A stretch of 64,000 bases of DNA from Mariannaea sp. PMI_226 (taxonomy: Eukaryota > Ascomycota > Sordariomycetes > Hypocreales > Nectriaceae), in contig JANFOG010000012.1 in assembly GCA_024336345.1 (NCBI GenBank), positions 1,116,001 to 1,180,000 on the forward strand, given 5' to 3'. The stretch's first letter is position 1; the number at the start of each line of letters is the position of its first letter. Positions 10,260-21,281 of the stretch are shown in pieces. The notes under the pieces are model-generated. The model saw only the letters and a program-made list of their open reading frames with translations, made no database searches and was not told the DNA's origin. The translations under genes were made by a program, and so were the position numbers.

Positions 10260-12614
10260 CTAGGGAGTCCATGAGTCCACACCCTGGATGATACAAGCCT
10301 CGCCTTGATCCCGGCGGGCCAGGCGGCCGATGGTGAAGACCTTCTCGCCAGCGGCGGAGAGGGTCGTGGCAACGGTCTCGGCCTGGGCCGCCTCGACAGC
10401 GATGACCATGCCGATACCCGAATTGAAGGTACGGCACATCTCAGAGGGGGCGACGTTGCCAGCGGTTCTGAGCCACTTGAAGACAGGAGGGATCTCCCAG
10501 GTGCCGAACTCGATCTCGGCGGCGAGAGCCTCAGGGAGCATGCGGGGTACATTTTCTAGGAGGCCACCACCGGTGATGTGGGCGAGACCCTTGATATGCT
10601 GAAGGATGGGGAGGAGGCTCTTGACGTAGATGCGGGTAGGTGTAAGGAGAGATGCGCCGACGGTAGTGGACTTGTCCCAGGGGCAGGCGTCGGAGTAACT
10701 GAGACCGGCGCTCTGGACGATGCGACGGACGAGAGAGAAACCGTTGGAGTGGACGCCAGCAGAACCAAGACCGAGGAGGACATCGCCCTCGATCATGGCA
10801 TCCTTGCGAGGGAGGCGGCCAGAGTCGGTCACGGTTCCGACAGCACATCCGGCAGCATCGTAGTCATCCTTCTGGTACATGCCGGGCATCTCAGCAGTCT
10901 CACCACCGACAAGAGCACACCCGGCCTGTCGGCAGCCGTCAGCAACACCCTCAACGAAGGCAGCAGCAGTAGCAAGGTCAAGCTTGCTGCAGCCATAGTA
11001 GTCGAGGAACATGACGGGAGTGGCACCCTGGACGATGAGGTCGTTGACGTTCATGGCAACCAGGTCGACACCAACAGTATCGTGCTTTTGCATTGCTTGG
11101 GCAATCATGAGCTTGGTGCCAACGCCGTCAATGGCACCGACAATGACAGGAGCCTCGGGGTAGCCGCACTTGGAGAGGTCGACTTCACCACCGAAGCCGC
11201 CAATCTCAGCATCGGCCCCGGCTCGCTTGGTGCTGGCCACAGCCTTCTTGATCTTCTCGACAAAGTCGTTACCAGCCTGAATATCCACACCAGCCTGAGC
11301 GTAAGTCATGCTAGCCTGCTTGTTGTCGCGGAAAGCTCTGTGGGCAATGTCTCGTCTAAAGAAAGCCCCTTCAAAGTCAATGACCTTGTCATCGAGGGCA
11401 GCGTAGGCGGCATCCACCGCAGCTCGAAGAGAATCGCCAACGGCGTTGATGGCAATAACACGGCCACCGGAGGTTTTCACAGTGGTACCATCAAGAGTAG
11501 TACCGGCATGGAAGACGGTACATCCTTGGGGAGGGTTCTTGAGGCTTATTACGGCACCCTTGGGGTAGGAATTGGGGTATCCGGGGGAAGCAAGAACGAC
11601 AGTAGCGCTAAACTTCTTCTCAATGGTCAGGTTGCAGTTATCGAGGTAGCCGTTAGCGCAAGCAAGCATAACCTCAGCCAAGTCAGTGTCGGCGGAGATG
11701 AGAGGAAGGACAGTCTGAGTCTCAGGGTCGCCAAATCGGACGTTGTACTCAAGGACCTTGGGGCCATCAGCGGTGATCATGAGGCCGGTGAAGAGAACAC
11801 CACGGAATGGCTGCTGCTCTCGGCGCATACCGGCAAAGGTAGGCTCGAGAATCTCGCGGTCGACGCGATCGGTCAGCTCCTTGGTCGTAATGTTCGTGGG
11901 AGCGTAGCAGCCCATGCCACCAGTGTTGGGGCCCTGATCACCGTCGAAGATGCGCTTGTGATCCTGAGCAAGAGGTAGAGATCGGTAGGAATAGCCATCG
12001 CAAAAGGTAAGGACACTGAGCTCGTCACCAAGGAGAAGCTCTTCAATGACAACCTCACTTCCAGCATCACCGAATTCCTTGTCCACCATGATCTGCTTCA
12101 GAGCAGCCTTGGCCTCATCCTTGGTGGTGGGAAGAATGACACCCTTGCCAGCGGCCAAGCCAGTGGCCTTGATGACAATATCATGAGAAATGCGGTCGAC
12201 GTAGGCAACAGCTTTCTCATAATCGGAGAAGTTCTCGTAAGCAGCGGTAGGAATGTTGTACTTCTTCATGAAGTCCTTTGAGTACGTCTTGCTTCCTTCA
12301 AGGCGAGCCGCTTCCTTAGATGGGCCGAAGACAGGAATACCGGCCTGTTTGAAGAAACCCTCGACACCGTCGACAAGGGGAGCCTCAGGACCAGGAACAA
12401 CAAGGTTGATCTGGTTCTCCTGGGCGAATGTCACGAGACCGGCAAAGTCATCAGCCTTTACGGAGGAGACATTGGTGACTTTGGCGCAGGTAGCTGTACC
12501 TCCGTTACCGGGGACGGCATAAATCTGCTGAACTCGAGAAGATTGGCTCAGCTTCCAGGCGAGAGCGTGCTCGCGACCGCCGTTTCCGATCAAGAGAACT
12601 CGAAGGTCAGCCAT
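10260..12614 (-). CDS. ADE5,7: Bifunctional GAR synthetase / AIR synthetase (ADE5,7)
   Basis: A cytosolic fusion enzyme catalysing two steps of de novo purine synthesis: phosphoribosylamine-glycine ligase (GARS, PurD-like) and phosphoribosylformylglycinamidine cyclo-ligase (AIRS, PurM-like). It is one uninterrupted 784-residue frame, the expected length for fungal Ade5,7. The GARS half (about 1-430) shows LLIGNGGREHALAWKL at the N-terminus, an ATP-grasp core and the RFGDPETQ signature. The AIRS half (about 440-784) shows GGFGGEVDL, GVDLVAMNVNDL, GGETAEMPGMY and GGGLLENVPRMLPE. Strong codon bias creates a 466-codon antisense frame that is only a shadow. It is divergent from TRS33 across 635 bp that contain GATA-type and CACGTG sites. 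No missing catalytic motif was seen. Confidence 0.97.
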   Translation of the reverse strand: MADLRVLLIGNGGREHALAWKLSQSSRVQQIYAVPGNGGTATCAKVTNVSSVKADDFAGLVTFAQENQINLVVPGPEAPLVDGVEGFFKQAGIPVFGPSKEAARLEGSKTYSKDFMKKYNIPTAAYENFSDYEKAVAYVDRISHDIVIKATGLAAGKGVILPTTKDEAKAALKQIMVDKEFGDAGSEVVIEELLLGDELSVLTFCDGYSYRSLPLAQDHKRIFDGDQGPNTGGMGCYAPTNITTKELTDRVDREILEPTFAGMRREQQPFRGVLFTGLMITADGPKVLEYNVRFGDPETQTVLPLISADTDLAEVMLACANGYLDNCNLTIEKKFSATVVLASPGYPNSYPKGAVISLKNPPQGCTVFHAGTTLDGTTVKTSGGRVIAINAVGDSLRAAVDAAYAALDDKVIDFEGAFFRRDIAHRAFRDNKQASMTYAQAGVDIQAGNDFVEKIKKAVASTKRAGADAEIGGFGGEVDLSKCGYPEAPVIVGAIDGVGTKLMIAQAMQKHDTVGVDLVAMNVNDLIVQGATPVMFLDYYGCSKLDLATAAAFVEGVADGCRQAGCALVGGETAEMPGMYQKDDYDAAGCAVGTVTDSGRLPRKDAMIEGDVLLGLGSAGVHSNGFSLVRRIVQSAGLSYSDACPWDKSTTVGASLLTPTRIYVKSLLPILQHIKGLAHITGGGLLENVPRMLPEALAAEIEFGTWEIPPVFKWLRTAGNVAPSEMCRTFNSGIGMVIAVEAAQAETVATTLSAAGEKVFTIGRLARRDQGEACIIQGVDSWTP

Positions 12615-13249
12615 TATAACGGTTGTGTAGGTTGGCTTCTGTTGTCGATTTGTGGTATTAAATCGAGGGAGGGGTCGTAGATCTCGGGTCAGGGCGGGTC
12701 GTGCTGCTCCTAGAAGCTCTCAAGAGAGTAAACACTTGAGAATTGGCAAATTGCAGCTGCAATAAAGATGCAATTGGCTCAGAGCTCACGCGAGAGGTGG
12801 CCAGCTCTTGAATGAGGCAGTCGAATTGTTGTGGCTGGCTGAGCAGAAAATCACTTACGCTGCCTGCACCTAATTTTTTTTTTTTCTCCCCCTCCCGCCG
12901 CCATCGCAATTGCCCCGCGCTAGGTGGTTGCCGTCTTTCCCTGTGAATCTTCCCCCGCGTTTTTTTTCCGATAAGGGATCCGTTATCAGCACGTGCGACA
13001 AATATGAACCACGTAAGTTACTTGCCAACCTACCTACCCTGTAGTTGTTGATTGACCTTAGGCGAGCTTAGCTACAGCTGTCGTCTCAGGGAAACAAGTC
13101 TAAGGAGGTTGCAGTATCACAACACATCTATCATCTCTGCTCAACCACACAGCGTCAATAGCCACACCACACGAACCCTTTACTCCCTTCCTGTCGCTTC
13201 ATATTACTTCCCTTTCTCCAGCCTATTCCTATTTCTCTAAATCGCAACA
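12615..13249. other. Divergent promoter region ADE5,7 / TRS33
   Basis: 635 bp. It holds T-runs (12873-12884 and 12960-12967), a paired GATA-type site with an adjacent CACGTG (listed separately), and a pyrimidine-rich leader before TRS33. Confidence 0.65.
12970..12995. promoter_or_regulatory. Opposed GATA-type sites plus CACGTG box
   Basis: CGATAAGG at the left and CTGATAACG (read on the minus strand) at the right form a near-palindrome around GGATCC, immediately followed by CACGTG at 12990-12995. Both arms fit HGATAR, the core bound by AreA/Nit2-type nitrogen regulators. Binding is inferred. Confidence 0.4.
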
Positions 13250-14122
13250 ATGTCTTTCGAGCCTGTTATGCCACCGTACAACTCCTCCGACCCCACCGCC
13301 AACTTCCTCAGCTCTTCGTGTCTCGATTTCCTCCTAATTGAGCTCGTCCCCCTCGCCTACCGGGTAACACACGATCGAGACACTCCCATAACAGACCCAT
13401 CAAGCACCCCTGCGGATATTGCCTCAACAAGCCACGCTGTCAGTTCCAACGCCGCCGGCGTAACTTCTGGGGTCGGCACGAGGAAAGCGGACGAGGAGGA
13501 GGATCTAGAGGCTGTGCATTACCGCCTCGAGACGCTGGGGTATCGAGTCGGCCAAGGTCTCGTGGAAAGGTCAGAGGCGCCGCAAATGGCTAAATATATC
13601 ACTCTCAAGATTTCGCTGTTACTGATGTGTTGGAAATTGCAGGTTCTCCAAAGACCGACCTCGGTTCAACGATACCCTCGATGTCATCAAGTTCCTCTGC
13701 AAAGACCTCTGGTCCCTTGTCTTTGGCAAAAACATCGACAATCTCAAAACGAATCATAGAGTATGTTGTTACCGTGCTTCTCCACACTTTTTGGCTGAAG
13801 TATGCATGCTAATGCATCTTTCAGGGTGTCTACGTCCTGACCGACAATGTCTTCCGACCATTCTCTCGTATGAGTACCGAAGCTGGCGGACAGGCGATTG
13901 TCCGGGCACAACCGGTAACGTTCCCCCAACCCCTCCCTCCTGAGGCTCTTTATGCGTCTGAAGCTGACCAAGGTGTGCCCATCACCCCAGTTCCTATGGT
14001 TCCCATGCGGCATCGTCCGGGGAGCTTTAGCCGCCCTGGGCATTAACACCACTGTTCAAGCAGAGATCAATCAACTTCCAGGAGCTGTGTTTCAAATTAA
14101 GACTATCCCTAATAAGCCCTAG
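13250..14122 (+). CDS. TRS33: TRAPP complex subunit Trs33 (TRAPPC6/Bet3 family)
   Basis: A core subunit of TRAPP, the Golgi/ER vesicle tethering complex and Rab (Ypt1) exchange factor. Four exons, 13250..13569, 13643..13760, 13825..13914 and 13991..14122, give 219 residues. The N-terminus [19 protein letters not shown] is followed by a low-complexity insert (about 45-85), then the Bet3-like core: [48 protein letters not shown] and [18 protein letters not shown]. Intron 1 uses GTCAGA as donor, weaker than the usual GTAAGT, but it is the only choice that joins LVER to [10 protein letters not shown]. Mammalian TRAPPC6 proteins are shorter in the N-terminal linker. Convergent with the malate dehydrogenase gene. 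Confidence 0.92.
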
Positions 14123-14551
14123 ACGAGATCAGGAGAGATCTTTCCCTTTGTCCATGATACCCTCATGCAGCGCAAGCCACACTGCGCTAGCTTCCCGATA
14201 TATGCCTGTGTACGCCAAAAACCTAGCCAACCATGTCTCAATATTTGACACCCTGTCTGCTGAGCTCTGCCTTTCCTCCACCCAAACACACCTGCATACC
14301 TGCAACTTTTCCTGAACGAGGACCGGGGGTGTAGCGGGAACGACGCAACGTGCAGCCTGACGTAATCAACGTCGGAAGGGTCCTTACAGCCTATGAGAGA
14401 TACCAACAATTATCAGCCACCGCCATTTGTTTGAACAAAAATTCATTTTACTATGTTTAGCGCCACAGCTATGGGTCTAGGAAGTCTCTTGCTCCGCAGA
14501 AAACCGCTTACTAGGTTGATTGTTTGATGGAAGTGTTTAAACAAGGGGTAT
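14123..14551. other. Convergent 3' region TRS33 / malate dehydrogenase
   Basis: 429 bp holding both 3' untranslated ends. No gene seen. Confidence 0.6.
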
Positions 14552-16037
14552 TTACTTTTGAGGAGGGTTGTGGACAAAGGTGACACCCTTTTCAATGTTG
14601 CCCTTGAGTCCCTCGACACACTTGGTCAGAAGCTCTCTCTCCTTCTCGGTAACGCCCTCCAGAGGGTTAGTGGCCTTCTCAGCACCATTGGGCTATGTAC
14701 TCGTTAGCCAAACGCTCATAGCAAAGAAAGACATTACTTGATTTTCAACTTACGCCGAGCTCAATGGGCACGGAGAAGAAGTCAGTGCCGACTTCCTTGG
14801 CGATAGCCTCGCCTCCGGGAACACCGGGGAGATAGACGAAGCTGGGCTCAACGAGACCCTGCTCGCCCTTGACAGCACGAAGCAGCTTCTCAGCAAATCT
14901 ATCAGGTTTCGCCTGTTAGTCTCTTGTGGCAAAAAAAAAAAACACATCCGACAAACTTACCGGTAGCCAGCATAGGCCATGGACAAGGTAGCAGAACCAG
15001 CACCATCCTTAGCCTTGACGACCTCGTCACCGCCGAATTGGACGCGGTTCACGAGGGCATCATACTTCTCATCAGGAATGGAGACAGCAGGTGAGGCCTT
15101 GCTGAAGAGAGGTACAATGGTCTCACCAGAGTGACCACCAACAACGGGGATGGTCAGGCTCTGGGGGTTGGACTCGCCGACAATCTCGGCGACAAAGGTC
15201 TCGGCACGGACAATGTCGAGGGTGGTAACACCGAACAGGCGCTGAGGGTTGAACACGCCCTTGGCCTTAAGGACCTCGGCGGAAATGGGGACGGTAGAGT
15301 TGACTGGGTTGGAGATGACGAGAATGAAGGCATTGGGGGCAACCTCGGCAGCAACCTCAATCAGACCCTTGACAATGCCAGCATTGATCTTGAAGAGGTC
15401 ATCACGAGTCATACCAGGCTTACCTGTGCGAAGAGATCCAGTCAGTCAGTCTGCTAGCATGGAGAAAAGGGATTGCAGCCGGGCATCCGGGGAAGGGATG
15501 TCCGGGGCACGGGAGAACATACGGGGGATACCAGCGGGGATGACAATAATGTCGGCATCCTTGAAGGCCTTCTTAGCGCCGTCATCGGCAGGGAGGTAGC
15601 CAGTGGTCTTCTGCAAAGAGTATGAGCCAAACGTCTAGTGGGACTTTCGGGGGAACGGGAGAAGACCCCTCCATTCCTGGGGTCCGGGGTAGCGACTTAC
15701 GGCGACGGAGGAGATGTGAGAGAGATCGGTGGCAACGCCGGGGGTGTTGACGACATCATAGAGGGCGAGCTCGTCGACGAGAGGAGAGAGCTTGAGGAGA
15801 AGCGACAGAGGCTAAAGAAAGAGAGTAAAATGTGAGAATGGGCGCACAGAAACACCCTGGTGGGGTGAGGATGATAGGAGTTGTCTTACCTGGCCAATGC
15901 CACCAGAAGCGCCCGCAACAACTGTGTATATAGTGTCAGTAGAGAAAATGCGCAAGCTTAGATAAAGGGAGATGGAGGGATTAAGGCGGGGTTGGCAGCT
16001 CAATGATGCGATGTTCGTACGTACCAGCCTTGACCAT
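14552..16037 (-). CDS. Malate dehydrogenase, probably cytosolic
   Basis: Interconverts malate and oxaloacetate with NAD. Seven exons, complement of 14552..14692, 14754..14898, 14961..15423, 15523..15610, 15701..15811, 15890..15921 and 16025..16037, give 330 residues. The NAD-binding loop GASGGIGQ lies at residues 8-15. The substrate-loop arginine is in [24 protein letters not shown] follows, and the catalytic His is in [14 protein letters not shown]. The protein begins MVKAVVAG with no mitochondrial presequence, and the end NPPQK is not a type-1 peroxisomal signal, so a cytosolic location is inferred although the sequence is of the mitochondrial-type MDH branch. The first exons are tiny (13 and 32 nt) and introns crowd the 5' half. 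A strong G-quadruplex motif lies about 250 bp upstream of the start. Confidence 0.94.
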
Positions 16038-16284
16038 TTTGACGGTGTTTGTGTGTGTGTGTGAGTGTGTGTGAGAAAGAGAGAGGTGTGAAAACGAGGT
16101 TTGGAGGAGGAGGAGTAGAAGCTTGAGAAGGGCGAGGAGTGGGTTGAGGAGGGAGGAAGGAGGAAAATGGAAGAAGAAGAGGAGGAGGAAGGAAGAGGGA
16201 AGTTTTGTAAAGTAATGGCGGCAGGTGGGAGATGAAGAGCCAAAAGATGAAGCGATGACGGGGACTGGGTGGCAGGTGCGGACT

Positions 16285-16312
16285 GGGGACGGGGAACGGG
16301 GAACGGGGAGGG
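16285..16312 (+). repeat. G-quadruplex-type motif upstream of malate dehydrogenase
   Basis: Five G-runs (16285-16288, 16291-16294, 16298-16301, 16305-16308, 16310-16312) are separated by loops of 2, 3, 3 and 1 nt. Three of the runs belong to GGGGAAC heptamer repeats. The G-rich strand is the template strand for the gene. Confidence 0.75.
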
Positions 16313-19300
16313 CGGCGCGGGACCACACAGCACAGGTAGCTCTAGAAGCCAGAGGGGTAGTTATCGGGAGGCAAAGAGTAGTGCAGGGAGAAGAGTGACC
16401 ATCAATGTACTCTCCGTACCATTGTACTCCGTGCACCCAGCCGAAAAGAAAATGTGAAATACCGAGTTCCTTGGGTTATCAGGCAACAGATGTGCGGGCT
16501 GCTGGCAGAGGAGCGCGGCAAGGTGAGCTTGACCGACAGGTACCTTTGGTGGCGCGCCGGAGGTACCACATACCTCGCAAGAAGATCATGCAGGAAAGAA
16601 CCTGGACTAGGCTATTCCAGAGTACCCAGCTTTCTTACTTGCTGCCCACCTCAGGGAAGATTATCAGTACAAATTCAAATGGCTAATATTGGGTCTCTTG
16701 AGGGGTCTTGGTCCCAAAGGTAGCTAACCTAAGGCAAGGTAAGGTAAGCCCTTTGAGGTAAGAGCAGACGGGACCAGAGTTGACAGTACTTTGTACTTTA
16801 CGATTGACCTACCTACCTATTTACCTACCTCTCCTATGGGGTACCTGATTACCTTGAGAAGAGCGTTTCTCGTGCCCTGTGCGGCTTGCCTGATTTGGCA
16901 CTTTCAGGAACATTGAAGCTTGATAATTACGGAGAATGCTCCGAGCTCTGTCACTATGTTGTCCGGAGCCCAAGTCCGTATGTCCAAGCGAGCTCTGATT
17001 CTCCAGAACCCCAAGAATAATGGGCTTGGGGAAAAAATTGAGTTACCTATCTAATTGTCTGGTTCACATCTTGCACCTTCACCAGGCAACTCGAACCGGG
17101 GCGCCGCCATGCCAACGTGTTCGACATCAGTGGATGGGCGTGACTTGATGCGGCCATCTCCTCAGCCTCCAGATTCCCCCATTTCCCCACGACGGACAAG
17201 TTGACCGGGCCAGGGCCATGTACCCTTGACTTGAAATCTCAAAACCCAGACCTGGAAAACTAGATATGGGTCATGGCCTCACCTCCACACCGTTCTGGCG
17301 CGAGTGGATGTCGGGCGCAAGCAACATTGACTGGCCGGCATGCGCATTTACTTTGGTTAGAGCTCGTACCGCCATCGTGCGCCTCGCACTGGTTGACGGC
17401 AGGTGTGCGACAGAGGCGGGTTTTTGATGCTGGTGAAAGTGAAAGTACTCTAGCGAAGAGGGGTAGAAAGTCATGGTGGTGGTGGTGGTGGAGGGGGCGG
17501 GGGGTAAGGAAGAACATAGAAACGAGGGGCAGTCTGAGTGAGTGACTTGGTGACTAGGAATCATGACAGGTGAGTGAGACGACAACCACTGTTACAATTG
17601 CGATTGCGATTTCTCCTGACGAGACTACCAGACTACGAGACTACCAGAATACCAGACTGCGAGTCCTGCAGGTTTGAGACAAGGGTGCATGCCCTCCCTC
17701 CCTCCCTCACTCCCTAAGTCTCAGTCTCAGTCGCAGTCGCGATTGCTTGTCCGAAGACGCCGTGCTGCCTCCGCCGACCACCGCGGTCGCCCGTGCTGCC
17801 ACACCACGCAACACCGCGTACCTAGGTAGGTGGGTACCCCAGTAGGTAGGTTGCGCAGAATGAGGGGCAGCGAGCTTTCACAAGACGGCGCCACCCACGC
17901 ACGCACAAGACAGGACAAGACAGGACAACCCACAACACACCACAGCCCACAGCCCAAAGCCCACATAATGGTCCGGCCAAGGGGAAGTAAATAATGGGAA
18001 AAGAAAGGCGCGATGTGGAAACAAGGGCACGTTTATCTCACTCTATCATGTGTTTCATTCAAGTCATATCCAGATACTCTACGTAGCATGGCTAGTAATC
18101 CTAATCTCTCTAGAAATTGATACACTATCATCATTGTTGTCGTTGCTGTTGTCGTTGCGCTATTCCCCTCGACATGAGGTTGCTGCTACTGTACTTCTGC
18201 TGCTGTGATCGCTGTGGTTGATGCTGCGCGTACCTCTAGTGCTTTGCGTAGCCAATCATCTAGGACAGATCCACATGTCCTTGCCATGCGAGATAGACCG
18301 AGATATCAACGAGCTACCCCGAATTCACCAAATGGGACAAGGGAATTGCCCAAAAAAAAAATTATTGAAGAGGGGGAGGGGATTTCCAAGCGGGGAACAG
18401 TTAGGTACAAACCCAAAGTACAGTAGCAACAGGCTTGGAAGCATCAATGTTGCTTTCCATTGATCCCTCCCGCCATCATGCAACCAATTCACCCGCCGCG
18501 GAGCCACCTGGACCTACTTGGACTTGTGGCGATCCGCTCCAGTTGCATTACAGCGCATACTAAAATACCCCGTACTAACAAACAGCAGCCTTACCTCTAG
18601 AGGGATGAGGGGAATAGAAACAGCTCAGCAACAACAGGACAACCCTAACGTACACGAGGTAGAAATCCTCCACAAGATATCATAAAACCATTGTGCTATT
18701 GCCCATCCATCTTACATAGGCTGAATGACAGGATACGATAGTTCAACGACTTTCCCCTTACGTATTTTATCTTAGGTGTTGTAGCTACTAGATAGAATAC
18801 GGGAAGTACCTTGCGTAGAGTCTCCATCGATCCATGATCCATGATCACACACATCCCACGTCTTTTACCGGCCCCGCGGTTCCCGGCAGCCCCGTTTTGC
18901 CGTTTTGCAAATAGTCAGAGCTTGACTGGCCTCACCTCGCCTGACCGAGAACTGAGGCTTAGAAGGGCTGCAGGTTGGTTGGCTCAAATCGACTCAAATA
19001 TAATGTACAACGTATTATTTATTATCTTGCCGCTCAACGCAGACTGGGTGGTGCTGGGCGCTAGCATCTCCCATCCCTCTTCCCTGAGCCCTGCAACTTA
19101 GTAGGAAAGCTTTGATCGCATTCCGCACTTCGAATTCCTCACTACCATGCCCATTTCAGTTGAGCAAGGTATAATAAGGCCATGTTTAGTAGGATAGAAC
19201 TCACTCATTGCCAACACAATAAGTGAGTTATATCCCTTTACCCGAAGATCCCATGACCTGCTTACCCAATCACATAATTGCATTGGGCATTACGGGCACC

Positions 19301-20588
19301 AAACCCCCCCTGAAGTCCCTGTCAGAGACGAGAAGCTCTTTTTTATTATTATTATTCTTTCTGTGTCAGCCCTGACGCCATATGAAAACGATCAGCCCAG
19401 TTCCCACATCAGCAGACAGTATTATACGTAGTATGGTGGGATTCTATTTCCTCTTTACAGACGGCCGTTAAAGACCGAGTGAGATCGGACTTTCAACCGA
19501 AGGGAAACCTCTCAGAAAGCTTCCGTTGCCGGCACTAAAATGGCGAACCAGACTTTCTCCACTGCTCTAGAGCGTCTCAAGAACTCTCCAAGTATTTTCC
19601 GAGGAGACTCCGATGCATGCTCCAGCGAGGTGCTGTAGTGTAGTGCAGTGTAGTATAGGTAGGCGAATTTATGAATTACCTAAGTAGTGGATGGTTCATC
19701 AATGACTGCCTGCTCGTTCTTCTCGAAAGTATGCGCGGGGCGAGTGAGGCTCAACTGCTAGTCGTGCCCCATTGTCCAACGTCGAACTTCAGGCCATCTC
19801 TATTGCATATTGAATATCGAGACATGTAGATAGGTATGGCTGTAGGTTGTACGAGCTACATTCCCTTGACCACTACGTACTTTCTCTCACCGACTTTGTG
19901 TCTTTGCCCACAACCTGTAGTGATGCAAGCTGAGCTGAAGTGATAGGTGAGCCTTCCCCCTCACTCGCACATACAACCACACACCACACACGCACAATCT
20001 CTCACCTACAGAGAGGCAAGATGCACCACTAGCACGCTCGCCCTCACACACCTGCACAACGCATGAGACAAAATCCGGTAACTGAAAGTGCTGGTTGGCT
20101 GCAGCATCACAAAGTCGGTCAGCCAAGACAAACCCTCGTTCTATCATTGCCTGGGCATCCTTTGTACAGAGTACTTCCAGGTGAATCCTTCAGGTACATT
20201 CATCCAACCTTTCCCCCCATCTCACCTCCACCCTCCCTTTCTCCCCTGTTTCCCAAAAGGAAACACGAAAACTGCCGTTCGGAAATCAAGATGTGACATG
20301 TGGTGCTACAGTACGACTAAACTCGGCTGTTTTCCATCTTCGCCAGACGGGTATGTCAATGTCCGTGGACATACTTGTCCGGAAGGCCTCCTCTACCAGC
20401 GTTTCCTTACGTGACGATCACGCCAAAAAGATTACCGATGTTTGTTATTTTCATTATTTTTTTCTATTAGTTTTCGCTCGGCAGCCAGACCCAAAATCGC
20501 AAGGAGGAACATACTTGACACCTCGGACAAGTTGCACTCCCGCCCGTAGCTTGAGTATCTAATTCCCGATCCGCGGCTATACGCGACC

Positions 20589-20604
20589 GGGGGGGGGGGG
20601 GGGG
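20589..20604 (+). repeat. Homopolymer run of 16 G
   Basis: Uninterrupted G16 within desert 1. The exact length is prone to sequencing error. Confidence 0.8.
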
Positions 20605-20717
20605 AGGGACCAACCTTGAGTCGGAGAGCCTCAAACTTCCGATATCTTAACTTGATGACTTCCCCGGGCTGCTCCGATCGTTTACATATTAACTTTGGGG
20701 GGCGAGGGCAGACGCTC

Positions 20718-20960
20718 TGACGTCGTTGAAGCCTTCGAGTTGATCTCGTTTGATCCTCGGTGATTTGACGTAGCCATGACAGATCCTCGGTATCATGCGC
20801 CCGCAGACGTCAGCCGAATCCGACTTCTTACTATCAACAAGCGACTTGTTTTCGACGGACTTTCCCCGAACATGACGCCTCACAACATCCTGACTGGTTG
20901 AGCAGGTTAAGTATACGTGTAAATGCAACCAGGCCGCTTCCGATATGATACCATGACGTC
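20718..20960. promoter_or_regulatory. Cluster of four CRE/bZIP-like TGACGT sites
   Basis: TGACGTCG at 20718-20725, TGACGTAG at 20766-20773, GACGTCAG (CTGACGTC on the minus strand) at 20806-20813 and TGACGTCG at 20954-20961. These match the core of CREB/ATF-type bZIP sites. No recognised gene starts nearby, so any regulatory role is inferred. Confidence 0.3.
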
Positions 20961-21281
20961 GAATTGATTCGATGAGATATAGTTTTCACTGACGCATTTG
21001 CAAGGAGAGACGAGCCGGGGTGTTTTCTTGATTTTTGGATTGCCGGCGAGATCGTGGGCCGGATGTATTCATTTCTTTTTTCAGCTCTAATGCTACCTCC
21101 AGGCATCAACCCAAGAGTACCTCAAGTGAATGCTGCCTCGCCCTCACTGATATAATTCCTTAATCATGAAAGAGCTACCCTAAGAGCCGTCATTCTCTTC
21201 TGGCTCAAAATACTCCCAACGTCCATGCCTATACCCAGGCACGCTCGCGGCAGATCCCCCTCATCACGGTCGTCTCATTGC

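Larger units (their letters stand above)
16038..21281. other. Gene desert 1 (about 5.2 kb)
   Basis: This lies upstream of malate dehydrogenase and downstream of eL28. The first 300 bp hold a GT/GA microsatellite (about 16044-16086) and the G-quadruplex motif. Further on are CCTACCTA/GGTAGGTA words (16807-16832, 17819-17852), a tandem run of GACTACCAG-like units (about 17620-17665), a 16-base G-run and a cluster of CRE-like sites. No frame has recognisable homology. One short frame (19540-19638) has coding-like codons and is discussed as a finding. Confidence 0.6.

Noticed and set aside
10578..11978. 466-codon plus-strand frame antisense to ADE5,7
   Set aside because: It lies entirely inside ADE5,7 and is a by-product of strong third-position C/G bias. 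No family match.
17041..17115. Possible tRNA-like T-arm (GGTTCGAGT on the minus strand)
   Set aside because: Flanking bases do not pair as a T-stem, and no acceptor or anticodon arm could be drawn.
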